A stretch of 60,000 nt of DNA from Theodoxus fluviatilis (taxonomy: Eukaryota; Mollusca; Gastropoda; Cycloneritida; Neritidae). The notes under the pieces are model-generated. The model did no database searches and was not told where the DNA came from. It worked only from the letters and a program-made list of their open reading frames with translations. The stretch covers positions 1-60,000 of the forward strand of contig JAWQFJ010016421.1 of NCBI GenBank assembly GCA_034096865.1, written 5' to 3'. The position numbers were made by a program, and so were the translations under genes. Shown in pieces: positions 11,110 through 25,330 of the stretch. Each line of letters begins with the position of its first letter. Position 1 is the stretch's first letter.

Positions 11110-11550
11110 AAGTGATTGTAGTCTGAATGTTTCAGAATTGTTTCCCATAGCATTGAGAAAACGCAAATTTTCCTCGTGTTCAAGAGATGAGGGGAGGGTG
11201 AGGGTGGGGGATGGGAGTGGGAGTGGGAGGAGGGGGCCACCCATTCAAAACTAGAATATAGTGTATTTTTACTTTACATTTTCTTAGGTCGCCGATCTGA
11301 ATATTTCAGATTTGCTTCTCATAGCATTAAAATACGCAATTTTGTACCGTTTATATACTAAAGATATTTGAGAAGACTCAAGTCTGTTTTTAGTATTGTA
11401 TTATAAGATTTTGTTTGGTGTTTTGTGAGGGGCACCCAATTAAAACTAGCGTATAGTTTTGCTCTTCTTTAAATGAATCAGGCTATACCTAATTACATTT
11501 TATCAGGTCGCAAATGGAATTTCCCCATACCTCATCGCATCAAACCCTGC
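11110..11550. repeat. Degenerate direct repeat, about 174-210 bp period
   Basis: CTGAATGTTTCAGAATTGTT (11123) recurs as CTGAATATTTCAGATTTGCT (11297). Each is followed by CATAGCATT.A.AA.ACGCAA and later by CACCCA.T.AAAACTAG. A third partial copy starts with GGTCGCAAATGGAATTTCCC near 11506. Confidence 0.55.
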
Positions 11551-11759
11551 CGTATCTTAGGACATTCCAAGCACACAACACTCAACTACGCTACAATGCA
11601 ATACACTGCGGCAGTAGGATACAATGCAACACACAACTCATGGTTGCCGAATCGGAACCGACAGTGCCAGTCGAGTTTTAAAATAACAAAATCATGCAGT
11701 CATGAGAAAAATAATCAAGCAATTTATAACAGGCATTGGTCAACTGCGTACTCACAGAC

Positions 11760-11801
11760 TCGACACCCAGTGGGACCTTAGGGCGATGATGACCTGACTA
11801 C
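11760..11801 (-). other. Candidate short exon, unassigned
   Basis: The minus strand has acceptor GTGGTTTCTTCTGTAG, 42 bp, then donor GTGAGTACG. Frame 0 is open. It lies upstream of the integrin start codon and might be a 5' untranslated exon of that gene. This rests on splice signals alone. Confidence 0.2.
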
Positions 11802-12913
11802 AGAAGAAACCACGGTCCTTTTCCATGTAGAAACATAACCTCTACGGAACTAAAAACTTGACGGCGAATGAGGCCTAAAGGATGCATGCTCTATACTTCC
11901 TGCACTCCGCGGTGCCTCGGGCCAAGGTCGGAGGAGGGGGAAGGGGGATGGTAAAGGGGGTGGAGGCGGGGTTACGATGAGAGAAAGTTGTCACAAGATT
12001 TGTTTTGAAGAAGTCGACCTACTTTCCGGCTGAGGCCAGCAGAAAGCCAAAGTTTTCTCCCTGGCGTTTCCGCCTTCAGCACAAGCTTCTCTGCGTTTGG
12101 CATTCGTTCCCCGTGTGTATTTGTACAACTTCACTATGGACCAGTTTCCTAAATTCCTGGTGCCTATTGAAAGCAGGCACACGTGTGAAGGGTACAAATT
12201 TCACGTTTTGAAACTTAGCTTCGCCTGGAACAGATTTCTCAGAAACTCCAGTTTCACGACCATGCAATGTGCTTCTCGTCAGGGCGGGCTGCCTTCTGTT
12301 TGTTTGTTCAAACGGAAGTGGATGATTGTCTTCATCCGGCAAGCAGCGCCTTCGGCTCGAGGCATTCGGACCAAGGTCAGACGGCGACAGCTGGCAAAAG
12401 TTGGCAGGCATTTTCTCAAAGCAAATCAGTATTCACGAGTTTTCCAGACTGCTACATAGTCACGAGGTAAAAGGTTTACTTTATGCTTACGAGGTACGGG
12501 CTCGGCAGGTCGTTGGTCGAGCGATTTTTGTTCGCTTGATAAAATTCCCTTTCAGGAACTGTCATTATTACCTTACAAACTGCCGTGATAACCGATTTCA
12601 CCTTAATGATCTGTCCCACAACCAAAGATTGTACACAATCTTTGCTATAACTATGACCAAAAACGGTGCCCGAACCTAATAAGAGCATGATTTGAAATCC
12701 GTCAGCAATGCACTTAGCCCCAATCACATTGCACACCCAGCCTCTGACGCGAAAATACTCCACACGGATGCCCCATAAGTGATTTCAAGCAACAATAAAC
12801 CTGCGCATTTCATGGCGTCAGCAAGGGTGCACCCAGATCCGACGCTGACCGATTTGCAGTCATCTCGGTGCTTACACGGGAAATGAGTCAGAGTGAGTGT
12901 TTTGGTTCTGAGA

Positions 12914-12923
12914 TCTCTCTCTC

Positions 12924-12997
<74 letters not shown>

Positions 12998-13038
12998 ATT
13001 CTGTCGTCCTCATTCTCTCATCTTCATTCTCTCTCATT

Positions 13039-13098
<60 letters not shown>

Positions 13099-13167
13099 CT
13101 GTCATCCTCATTCTCTCATCTTCATTCTCTCTCATTCTCATTCTCTCTCTCTCTCTCTCTCTCTCTG
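12914..13167. repeat. (CT)n with a 98-bp higher-order duplication
   Basis: A CATTCTGTCGTCCTCATTCT block (12997) with its CT spacer is repeated at 13095 with one change, giving a ~98-bp higher-order period inside a pyrimidine tract. Confidence 0.85.
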
Positions 13168-13169
13168 GA

Positions 13170-14400
13170 TTCAGCCTCTAATGTGACCAAAAATATGGAC
13201 ATGTTCACACACTGCGCCTAAAACCAGAGAGAGCAGATGTTGTCGGATGAAAGGTCGTTATCTGAAGCACATACTATATGTCCATCAAGCCATGTAGCAA
13301 TGTTTTTTTCGTTGAATTTTCTGTATCTTACTTTGAGCAATAACGATTCAAAGTACTGCGGAAACAGTGTGGCTGCAAAGTCAAGCAAATCCTATTGGGG
13401 GAAAACTTGGACGGAGCACATATAGTTCGTATTCACTCTATTTTGTTCCTCATTGAAATATATAACTATTCACTGAGGAAAATGGTTCACAGGCTATGAA
13501 TGAAAACTGTGGTCAATTGCAGATTACCTTATTTTGTATATAACCGTTTCCATACATATAACAATTATGGAAATATGAGAACTTTATCATGTTTATCTTT
13601 ATACATTGACATAATTTAGTTACCTGGACCGAAAGCTTGGGCATAACAGAAGGGTATAATGTATACAGTGGAAAGGAAAATGAGAGATGTACTATGTACT
13701 ATGTTTGGCCACTATAGAAATTATGTGCAAACGTTGTGTCGTTTTTATACGGCAAACTCTGATTTCAGGGATATCAAATAAGATACTGTATTCTATCAAG
13801 CAAGTAAATGTTCTCTTTCCAGCTTTTTTCTCCATTCTATCATTAGCTAATTGCTTTCCTTTCCAAGTAATTCATTCACACTTCACGCAATCTCAACCGC
13901 TTTTGGTTTCCTATCGGGTTGCAAGTGAATTCGCTCAGCCATCATCCTATCTCTCAAAATGTCCTAAATGTCTCACAATATTCATTTTGTGGTGGCGGGT
14001 CATATTTCTTCCTGGTTAAAGAGGCGACGAACAAAACTGTAATAAAGCATTACCATTATATAATTATGTCAGAATCAAGAAGCGTTGGATGCAGAAAGTT
14101 CGTTGCGCAGAGATATCAGTGGCCTACAAAGGTTTTCTCATCAGTCGAGACTTTGTCCTTTTTAGGTTTTGATAAAATGATCGCTATTCAATGCTTGCCT
14201 ATCAATAATCACAAATTACAAAGACATTTGCCTTCCTCTGCGGACTGTCATAGTACTGTAGCTGCACCCTACAAAAAATGGCGTCTAAACTGTGGTTAGT
14301 AAGATTTGACAGTCAAAGCTGTGCAGGTCTGATTAAGTCATTTCTTAGATTTTTATTGCACTTGTCACTGCATTAGAACACGCTATTTGTTGCTCGTGCT
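13170..14400. other. No gene recognised
   Basis: AT-rich sequence with two overlapping short frames at 13.69-14.30 kb and no recognisable product. Confidence 0.5.
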
Positions 14401-14579
14401 GGCGGTGATGGTGTTTCTGGTGATGGGTGTGATTTGATGGTGGTAGTAGTGATGGTGATGTGGTAGTGATGTGGCGGTGACTACTGTGGGGGTATTGATG
14501 GTGGTCGTTGACGTAGTGGTGCTGGTGGTGGCAGGAATTGTGGGAGCGGTTGTGCACTGGTGGGTGGTGGTGGTGGTGG

Positions 14580-14610
<31 letters not shown>

Positions 14611-14900
14611 GGTGGTGGTGGTGCTGGTGGTGGATGGAATGGTTGAAGGAATGGTGGAAGCGGTAGTGGTGGTGGCGTGGTGGTGGTGGTGGTGGTGGTG
14701 GTGGTGGTGGTGGTGGTGGTGGTGGTTGTGGTGGTGGAGGCGGAGGTGGTGGTGGTGGTAGTGGTGGTGGTTGTTGTGGCGTGGTGGTGGTGGTAGTCGT
14801 GGGGGTAGTGGTGGTGGTGACTGGAATGGTGGAGGTGGTAGTAGTGGTGGCGTGGTGGTGGTGGAGGTGGTGGCTGGAGCGGTGGAAGGGGTGGTCGTGA
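14400..14900. repeat. (GGT)n microsatellite
   Basis: About 500 bp of GGT with GAT, GCT, AGT and GGC variants. His, Thr, Val and Trp homopolymer frames come from it. Confidence 0.95.
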
Positions 14901-15470
14901 TGATGGTAGCGCTGCTGATATACAAGTAAATGCTTCTGTTTCAGCTGCTTTTAATCCTACCACTGCCACTGTTATTACCGCAGCAGCTGCTAGTGCTGCA
15001 GTGGACACGTCGTTAACCTCACGAACCATGTGTTCCTATGACTGTTAGAACTTGGGCGAGAGTTGGTCAATATCTGGCACGGATCACTCGTATTCTCTGC
15101 AACATGTCCATTCTACAAGTATGTTGTGCAACAGTTCTCCCTTAAAATTCCTTTTTCTTCCAAGACCAGCTGCAACAGCATACTATCAGTGTCACCTTGT
15201 TTGCTCTTGGTGACATCCAGGGGGCAACGCCACTAAACACCCGGGTCACAAGCGTTTATAATGTACGATGCGATGCGATGCAAGGCCCGTCTTTAAAGGT
15301 GGAGCAAATATACATGTTCACGAAGGTCGTTGCCTTCCAGTCTGACCGAAAGGAAATATTTTCTGGTGTAAAAAGTGGGATCCACAATTAAAAGAAGTTC
15401 ACACGCATCTTTCTGAGAAATGTTGGTAGTACATCCCTTAGACCCCTTACATTCCCCCCCTCCCCCCACC

Positions 15471-15650
15471 TCTCTCTCTCTCTCTCTCTCACTCACTCAC
15501 TCACTCTTTCTCTCTCTCACTCACTCTCTCTCTCTCTCTAACTCACTCACTCACTCTCTCTCTCTCTCTCTCTCTCTCTGAAACACACGTTTACACATGC
15601 ACGCGCGCGCACACACACGCACACACACAAACAACACACACACACACACC
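15471..15650. repeat. (CT)n / (ACTC)n / (CA)n tract
   Basis: CT runs alternate with CACTCACTCACT, then pass through GCGCGC into CA repeats. Confidence 0.9.
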
Positions 15651-17130
15651 TGTTTAAAAAAGAAATAATCACAAACCAGCAAAAAGCAATAAAGCCTATC
15701 AGGCGTAGAATATTCCTTCCCTCTGATGGTTTGACTTGCACGTGGATGGAGAAAAGGGTGAACTCTTTGTCTACGCTACAGGGGATACTAGGAAAACAAA
15801 TGTGTCTGTGAGGTTACCCTGACATTCTAGGTTATAAAGAGCAGTTTCTAATGTGCATAACAGATGTAGCCAGTGGAGAATTCGGCGAGGAAATACCCAG
15901 CCCTATTGGAAACAGGTGTGCACTCTTTGGAGGATTCGTGTGCGTGCACTCGATGCCAAAAACTTGGAACAGTGGATCACCACCAGAGCTGGTACGCTTT
16001 CACAAGAGCCTCGTGGTCTTCCAATGGACCATCCACGACTGGCTCGTGCCAGCAGGGGAGTATTTTGGGACACGATGAGCTCTTTCGACCCCGCTTACTT
16101 TCAAGTGCTGCTGGAGATCTTCCAGAAGTGCGGGCAGTGCAGATAGCGTGTCCCTGTAGGCCTTTCATCCATCTACACCGTGCGATCCCAATCTACACTG
16201 GACCAGAAGCCCTCCATACACCAGAAGAGAAACGGTCGTTGAACCGTAGTGCAGTGATCTAGAAAGGGCGAGGAGCAAGAAGGGAGCACATGAGGCGGAA
16301 TTTTCCCATTAAAAAGGATAATTTCCTGTAGAGAAAAAAATATCAATCGCACATGGGTGAACAAATTACAAATACGACAGTCAAAACATGATGCTTTGAT
16401 TTGTAATCTGTATTCACTCTTGTGTATTTTTAATATTGAGATATTTTTCATAAAAGTATTAATATACAAAAAGTGTGGGCTCGCTTTGGTTTTACATCAT
16501 AGCGTTTGTTTGACCTCTGTCTCAATGCGCAACAGGAAACTCAGACGAAGAAAATGTTCGGAACTGCATGTAAACCTGCTTTTCCTCTTGAAGTATTTTA
16601 CGACTATACACAAGATACAAAGATAAGCCAAGGAAGAAAGCAAACATTGTTCAATCGGGAGCGAAAGCAACACGCACTTTTGTTGGCTAGCAGTATTCAC
16701 AGGAAGATGCAATTTCTCGACTTAATTTTGTACCGCTTAATCAAACTCAAAAACCACGCTGAATGTAATCATAGCTTAATCTAAGGAATTGACTGACCCA
16801 CCACAACTAACATACGACACCCTTGTCACTGCTCATTATACATGAGGAATGACATACTACATATCCAACTTATATATAGTTACCAAGAGACAAACATTTT
16901 CAAAATGTTTAAATCTAACCCGGTAGTACAGTGCATAGTACAATGATCTCTTCAGCTCATTTTGACTTTTTCCTTTAAATGTTGGCCATACAAGTCCGAC
17001 AGAGAAAAGGGAAAGTGTTAATAGCTGGGCTGGTATTCTCTCTTTCTCTCTTTTTTGTTTTGTTTGCAGGCGATGATGCGTGCATAAGCATACGTGCCCA
17101 ACCTGCGAGTGCATATATCCGTATGCCTAA
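15650..17130. other. No gene recognised
   Basis: Three overlapping plus-strand frames at 15.85-16.26 kb stay open together for about 230 bp, in a G+C-richer patch. No known protein is recognised. A retroelement remnant is possible. Confidence 0.4.
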
Positions 17131-17134
17131 GTGC

Positions 17135-17342
17135 ATGTCTGCCTGCCTACCTGCCTGCCTGCCTGCCTGCCTGCTTGTCTGTCTATCCGTTTGTCTGTCT
17201 GTGCATCCGTCTGTCTTTCCGTGTGTCTTTGTGTCTGCCTGCCTGCCTGCCTGCCTGTCTGTCTATCCGTGTGTCTATCTGTCTGTCCGTCCGTCTGTCT
17301 TTCCATGCGTCTCTTCGAGTGTCTGTCTGTGTGTCTGTGTGT

Positions 17343-17377
<35 letters not shown>

Positions 17378-17425
17378 ACTACCTGCCTGACTACCAGCCT
17401 GCCTGCCTGTCTGTTTGTATCCCTC
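17135..17425. repeat. (TGCC)n/(TGTC)n tetranucleotide tract
   Basis: Blocks of CTGCCTGCCTGC alternate with CTGTCTGTCTATCCGT blocks. All three frames give Cys-, Leu- and Pro-rich false peptides because the 4-bp unit makes a 12-bp period. Confidence 0.9.
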
Positions 17426-18093
17426 CTTCCCTACTTCGGGAAAGACTGAACAAGAAAGAGACGCACATAAAGTTTACTTGATAAAGAAACATTTCATTTG
17501 GCGTGATCACACACCCAAATTCATGCCAAGGATTCCAGCGTGCAGTTGTCTACAAAAATGAAAGCAAACATACCCGACGCATAATGGAAAACTGACCTCT
17601 CACCCTCGTCTTGCCGCAGTTCTAAAGAAAAGAAAAAATGGCAACAATGGGCGTCGACGGCAAATAACTGCGTGATGGAAAAGAACTTCTTTAACGACGG
17701 CCACAACGACTACAGCGGTTTGCTCTGGCTGACACCACGACGTGACTGAAGAGATGCATTTGCCATGGGCCAGAAGTCTCTGTCAGAAGTGCGTGCCACT
17801 AGGAGCGTCGTATCCACCCATCTCCGTTCGCAGTCACCACCAAGCTTTCCATCGTGAATGTGGAGCACGGGGCATCGCATTCCTATCTCTTTAATCCCAG
17901 ACTTCTGGCACAAGACACCTGTAGTTCACTGTTCCTGTGCACAAAGCCCCCCTTCCCGTCCAGTCCCGCTTTCCGAGAACCCTCCCCTTGGGGCCATGTG
18001 CACTCCACCTTCTCTTGTTTATTACGCGCAAACTTTAAAAGATGACTTATGTATCAGCGTAAAACCATCTGTCACTTTATAGGAATTACATGT

Positions 18094-18096
<3 letters not shown>

Positions 18097-18157
<61 letters not shown>

Positions 18158-18246
18158 AGAGGGAGGGAGGGAGAGGGAGGGAGGGAGGGAAGAGAGACTG
18201 AGAGGGAAGAGAGAGAGGGAAGAGAGAGAGAGATGAAGAGAAAGAG

Positions 18247-18288
<42 letters not shown>

Positions 18289-18316
18289 TATGAGGGAAGA
18301 GAGAGGGAGAGGAGAG

Positions 18317-18403
<87 letters not shown>

Positions 18404-18441
18404 TGGTTTATTGGAAAGACCTCCAGCATATTCCAAAATAC

Positions 18442-18492
<51 letters not shown>
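18097..18492. repeat. (GA)n followed by (CA)n
   Basis: (GA)n with GGGA variants to 18402, a 40-bp unique spacer, then (CA)n at 18441-18492. Confidence 0.95.
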
Positions 18493-18494
<2 letters not shown>

Positions 18495-20539
18495 TCGACA
18501 CACAGAAACAGACAAGAGTACGTGATATCACAGCAAACCTGATTATTCATTACGTCGTTGCATCATCTCTTCCCAAACAGTACTATTTTTAACGATTTTG
18601 AACCTTTACAAAAACTTTCATGTCACGCATAACCAGCTTCTTACATAGACATGTGGTTTTCATAATGGTTCATTGCTCGCGAGGTAGTTCCGGACAAAAA
18701 CCTACATTTGAAGGGAAAATATCAATAACCAGGATATAATGTACATTTAACCTGAATGTCTTAATTGTGCTTTCACAGCAAAACGTTTACATGTTTCCTC
18801 TACCCTACATCCACATTTTACATGGGCACAGAGAAATAGTGGTGAAGTGGTACATGATAGAGGTACACGCATGAACACGCCCTGCAACTAGCGCCAACAT
18901 ATCAATTCGAAATGATCTCACTTTATGCCATCAGCACTGTGATGAGAAGTAACTATTTAAAAAGGTGTGTCGGGTCCCAGTACCCATTAAGTGCTGCAGT
19001 CGGGTATGAAGATCATCCACTGACAGTCAAGAACACTTCCACAGTGAGGAACACTGAAAAAATAGAAACCAAAAGAACCCCACGCACTGCAGTTTTGGGT
19101 ATGGAGATATATAGCCCTAGAAGAGACACGACATTCTTTTCTTTAATACGTTATTTCATGGGGGTTACACATTCAGGGATTGCCTCAGTGTTACATGGCC
19201 ACCACCGTCTCATATGCAGCGTGAGATACGCGGGCACATAGCGGGACATCCACAGGGCGATATACTTGCTGCCCCTGTGACTTGAGCAAAGGCTGACTCG
19301 ATGGAATCAGTCAGGCTGAATGATGCCCAAGCGTTTCTTCTTCCCCCGTGAGCTGCCTTGCAAAGCAACGTCTCCAGCAAGGCCCGAGGGTGAGGGAGCA
19401 ACCTGGGTGGCCAAGACTCTCACCTACTTCTAGCCCCCACCCCCACGCCTCACCCTTCCTCCCACCCTCGAGGCAGTCGGTCCTTCCTTCGGTGTGCTAC
19501 GGTCGATGTCTCTCACTGATTACTCAGTCCGTTTGTCCATCCAGTGTTTTGTCACAAAACTGTTTCCAGTTTTAAGGGGAGCCACCAGCCACAAAGTAGT
19601 CGGGGGCTTCTATGCTTTGGAATATGATTAGCACGAACTGATTGTCATCTTCGTTGCAAAGCCAAAGGCGGCTGAGACAGACATGATTTATTTAATAGAG
19701 GAAAGGGAATAACTGAACGAACAACGATGAAACGCACAAGGACGCGGTGCAAAATAAAAGGGAAGGAGGAAGGACACACGCAGAAAGCAATCGCACAATA
19801 GCTGTCGTAAGTATTTCTCTTCACGAAACACACACGGCATGTGCAAAACAATAAAAATATAAACTGACACGAGTAATTCTCCATGAATAAAGTGTTTCTC
19901 TCTTATCAGTTTAGAATATATCCGGGTGAATTGTAATTTAAACAAACATACCGTGACGACAAGTTGTTAATGCAAAGCCAAACCCTGAAGGAGGTATGAC
20001 AAAATGTAGCGCCCTCTAATAGTTTGCACAATGTGGCACACCTTGGATGTGAGTGACGTATTCTGGAAACAAAAATGCTTCGTGTAGCCGAGTATATTAC
20101 TAATTTAGCACACTTTCTATGTACACCTTCTATAGCTGTCAATCATTCCTAGCCAAGAGCAGAAATTTCTCAAGTTTTAAACACGAAAAATAAATGTTAT
20201 CAAGACCTCTTTTGTGCAAAATAGTCGATTTGGTAAGAGCTAACACAAATATTTTTCCGCGTGTCAAAGACTTGGGCACCAGCCTCGTAAACTTTTGCTT
20301 TGATTTGATCCTGTGTGCGTTCAAAACAGAAAATGGGCCTGACATATTGAAGACTTTGCCATCATGGATACATATCAGAAGAGCTCATTGTAGAAATTCC
20401 ACCTACTTTCCCACAAAGCCTGTAAGAAGGGAGAGTAAACTGGACTGGAAAGGGTGGATGGATCAAAGATTGGGAAAAAATTAATACTTTAGCTTTGATT
20501 TAATTACGTCAACATTCTGTGCAAGAAATGGACTTTGTC

Positions 20540-20721
20540 AGATTTTTTTTTTTTTTTTTTGCCATCAAGGACTTTCTGCATTAGAATTCTCCGCACACAT
20601 TTCGTGTACTTTCCCACATGTGCGTTTAGGAAGGAGCGGCAGAGAAGGACACAGTGGTAAGACGGAAAGAGGAGAAGAAATCGGGAGGGGGGGGGGGGGG
20701 CGGGGGGGGGGGGGGGGGGGG
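20540..20721. repeat. T run and G run
   Basis: A ~21-bp T run at 20540-20560 and a ~35-bp G run interrupted by one C at 20686-20721. The G run has strong quadruplex potential. Confidence 0.9.
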
Positions 20722-20957
20722 CTGAAACAGTCATGTCTACTGGAAGTTCTTTGATAAACGCCATGTGCGATCAAGGCCAAAGGCGATAAGTGCTATCTCG
20801 CGCAGAACCGGAAGTAACCAATTAGCCAGTTCCTAGGGCTGCTCCACTGACGTCAGAGCCGCAAGCGAGATATCCTTGGAGAATATGAAACTCTCCACGG
20901 AAAAGAGGTTTCAAAACTAAAAGAAGAAACTCACAGAGGGTCGGAGGGTGGACGTTT

Positions 20958-21144
20958 GGGATGGATGGATAGCGTTTTACGGCCTATCAGCCTTTGTAGG
21001 CTATGTAAGGCCATTTAGCACCAACATTACTAGAACAGTTTAGAGTAAACGCTAACCAAGGCACGGTGTCCCTAGGTATTCGCCTCTTACAAATCGCGTA
21101 GAGAGACGCGGTAGGTCAATTCTTACCCCGAACCCACAGGGGGA
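20958..21144 (-). mobile_element. Family R1 copy
   Basis: A full-length copy. The plus strand shows (GGAT)n, GTTTTACGGCCTATCAGCCT, TTGTAGGCTATGTAAGGCC, GTTTAGAGTAAACGC, TCGCGTAGAGAGACGCG and CCGAACCCACAGGGGG. In the sense direction it runs from CCCCCTGTGGG to a hairpin (GGCCT..AGCCT..AGGCT..AGGCC) followed by GTAAAAC and (ATCC)n, so it looks like a SINE or LINE 3' piece. Confidence 0.75.
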
Positions 21145-22072
21145 GTATGGGATGAAAAATGGGGTTTAGTCCCAACATGTATTTATTTACCATGTTTTCT
21201 GTATGATAACTTTATTGCAATATCTCAAACCTCTCTGGCTACCTTTAACTAGTACTTCTGCTCTAAATTCATTAAACGAGACGCGGCAAAAAGGTTTTTA
21301 TTCCGCATTGTCTAGCTGTATGTTATCTTTATAAAACGCATATATCGAGGTGAAACGTTTACAAGACGTTGACAGATCACTATTTTCTCAAATTAAGTTA
21401 TGTCTTCCGACGATAGTCTTAACTCTGGCAAACTCATTTTTCAGGTAAGATCCTCTGGTGCGTGAATTAAGATAAAGTCGAGTGCGAGGAAGCAGAGGAA
21501 CGAATCAGATTACGTCTGTCGTCTTCGTTTAGAATCAGTCTTCTGTGTTGCACCAGTTTCTCGAAAGGAGTTCACCGACTTACTCAACACAGATGACTGA
21601 ATTTTCATTCCCTGAAGGTTTACGTTTCCCTAACACCGCACAGTTTAACCACTTTTTAGTTCACACCTGGCCTGTTTATTGGGCTAGAGATTTCACACCT
21701 GGCTGTCGTTAACCCCTGGGGATTATACATTCATTTTCGAGACAGATGCGACTCTTTTTTCCAGCAACCCTTCCTTGTTCGTGACAGAGTTCACGTATGT
21801 CTAGCATCCATGTACATTGTCCCCCGTTCATACTGGAAACTCCATTGGACATTCCGCCAGCTGATCACGTAGATGACCACCAAGCCGGATTTTGCCACGA
21901 CTCTGTAATATCAGTGTCCCTTCAAGACAAACCAAATCTAACGCATGCACCAGCCATCTTACCCACACGGCAGCTGTCCATTTCCCTCGCATTGACACAA
22001 GTTTCCTCTATTTATTAGCAATTCGCCTTCTTTCTCACAGTGACACATATCGTCCCTGGTATTCACCAACCA

Positions 22073-22205
22073 ACCCCCCCCCCCTCCACCCCACCCCACC
22101 CCTCTCTCTCTCTATCTCTCTCTGTGTGTGTCTCTGTCTCCTATATCTGTCTCCTACCTCTCTCTCTCTTTCTCTCTCTCCCTCACACACACGCACACAC
22201 GCACG

Positions 22206-22255
<50 letters not shown>
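22073..22255. repeat. C run, (CT)n and (CA)n
   Basis: A poly-C and CCACCC stretch, CT/GT variants, then (CA)n to 22255. Confidence 0.9.
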
Positions 22256-22256
<1 letters not shown>

Positions 22257-23665
22257 CAGTAACAGTGGCACACATAATATTATCATCACCGACAATCACC
22301 ATTTCTCTCGCAGTGGCACGCGTCATTCCAATAGTTGTCATGCCTACAGCACAGGCGCTCCTTAACTCTCTCACGGTGATTTGTATCATGCCTGTAGAAT
22401 TTTTTCACCAATTTTCTCACTTTGGTATGAAGCATACTATGGCACTGACACTCACCATGTATTCTTATTTGGTTTGTATCATGCCTACTCTAGAACTAAC
22501 ACTCACAAACTCTCTCACACTGATACGTATCATGTCTGTAGAATTAGCACTTACCAACTTTCTCACTTTCGTATGTATCGTGCCCATAGCACCGACACTC
22601 ACTAACTCTCTCATGGTGATACGTACCATGTCTGTATAATTAATACTCACCAACTCTCTCATATTGGTATGTAGCATATTACTGCACTGACACTCACCAT
22701 CTCTCTTCTTTGGTACTTATCATCTCTAACTTGCCTACTTTTTCAAACTCACTTATCTACTCTTTCACATTAGTATGTACCATCCCTGTGCACTGGCCAT
22801 TACCCTCACAGTGGTGCTTACCACCAGTTCGAATCTCTCACAGTGGCACTAACTCTGGTACCAAAGCGGCCCCTCACACAGAAACGCTCACGAAGTTCTT
22901 CAGACTGATAAGCACCTGCAATCTCATACTGGCGCCCACTAGTTCTCTAGCACAAGCACCCATTCCTACACTAGCATCAGGCAAGTTGTACCCAAAGAAG
23001 CATTCCACAAGCCACTCTCTGAACTCCGCGAACCCTGAGCCATGGTGACGCCTGCACTCTGCGACCTTCTGGGGGCAATTGACAGCAAGCAAGGAGTCAG
23101 TCAAGCATGGCGGCCCTAAGTAGGCAGAGAAAGGCTTGGGGGGAAAGGGTTACCCAAGGGACCACCCACACATTGCGTGCAGAGTTGGGTGGGCAGGGTA
23201 CGCTTAGAGGTAGGAAAAGGGAAGAGTGGCTGTCAATTTGGATCAATGATGAAGTGCCCTGAGTGCAGGAAGGGGAGTGAATGGAAGAATTGTTAGAACG
23301 TGCCGTTGGAATCACGAAGTGCAGATAATTAAGGATCAACTCATGGATTCGCTCTTTTGGACGTTCTAGAAAGTACTCCAAAGAGACACTTCATCATGAT
23401 TAAGACTAACGGAGGATTAAATCATGGACGGAGTAGATGCAGGTCTTGGAAGTTTACGTTAGTACAACTGGATTTTGTGCGAGACGAAAACAAAACATTT
23501 ACTGAGAATTTCACACTCATGCAACCGAAGCTGTACGATCGACTTCAGGACATTTCAAACAGCAATATGAATGAATTATGACCAAAACAAATCGACTTTG
23601 TCAACATGAATTTGACGTCGATTGAATTGCCCATGTCCACATACACGTAAATGATTGCCTGATTT

Positions 23666-23668
<3 letters not shown>
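22256..23668. other. Degenerate ~80-bp repeat field
   Basis: Between 22340 and 22790 the phrase ACTCACCAACTCTCTCAC..TG.TA.GTATCATG.CTGTAG returns about every 80 bp in degenerate form, including near 22360, 22490, 22530, 22600 and 22650. The peptides across it are repeats of the same phrase, not genes. The rest of the segment shows nothing. Confidence 0.5.

Positions 23669-23760
<92 letters not shown>
23669..23760. repeat. (GA)n abutting LINE copy A 3' end
   Basis: A pure 92-bp GA run. On the LINE sense strand it is (TC)n directly after the (GTTCA)n tail. Confidence 0.95.

Positions 23761-25330
<1,570 letters not shown>

Larger units (their letters stand above)
10380..12910. other. No gene recognised
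   Basis: Apart from the direct repeats at 11.1-11.5 kb and one possible short exon, nothing is recognised. Opposite-strand frames of 111-120 codons at 12.08-12.46 kb overlap each other and show no motif. Confidence 0.5.
18500..22070. other. No gene recognised
   Basis: Unique-looking sequence apart from the R1 copy and homopolymer runs. No splice-bounded coding segment with a domain was identified. Confidence 0.45.

Noticed and set aside
12076..12459. Opposite-strand frames of 111 and 120 codons
   Set aside because: Mutually overlapping, no motif, no splice or start context; likely chance in a G+C-richer patch.
17094..17481. Cys-rich repeats resembling a knottin or toxin-like peptide
   Set aside because: The CLPACLPACL pattern follows from the 4-bp TGCC repeat read in frame (12-bp period). 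It is not a cysteine-rich peptide gene.
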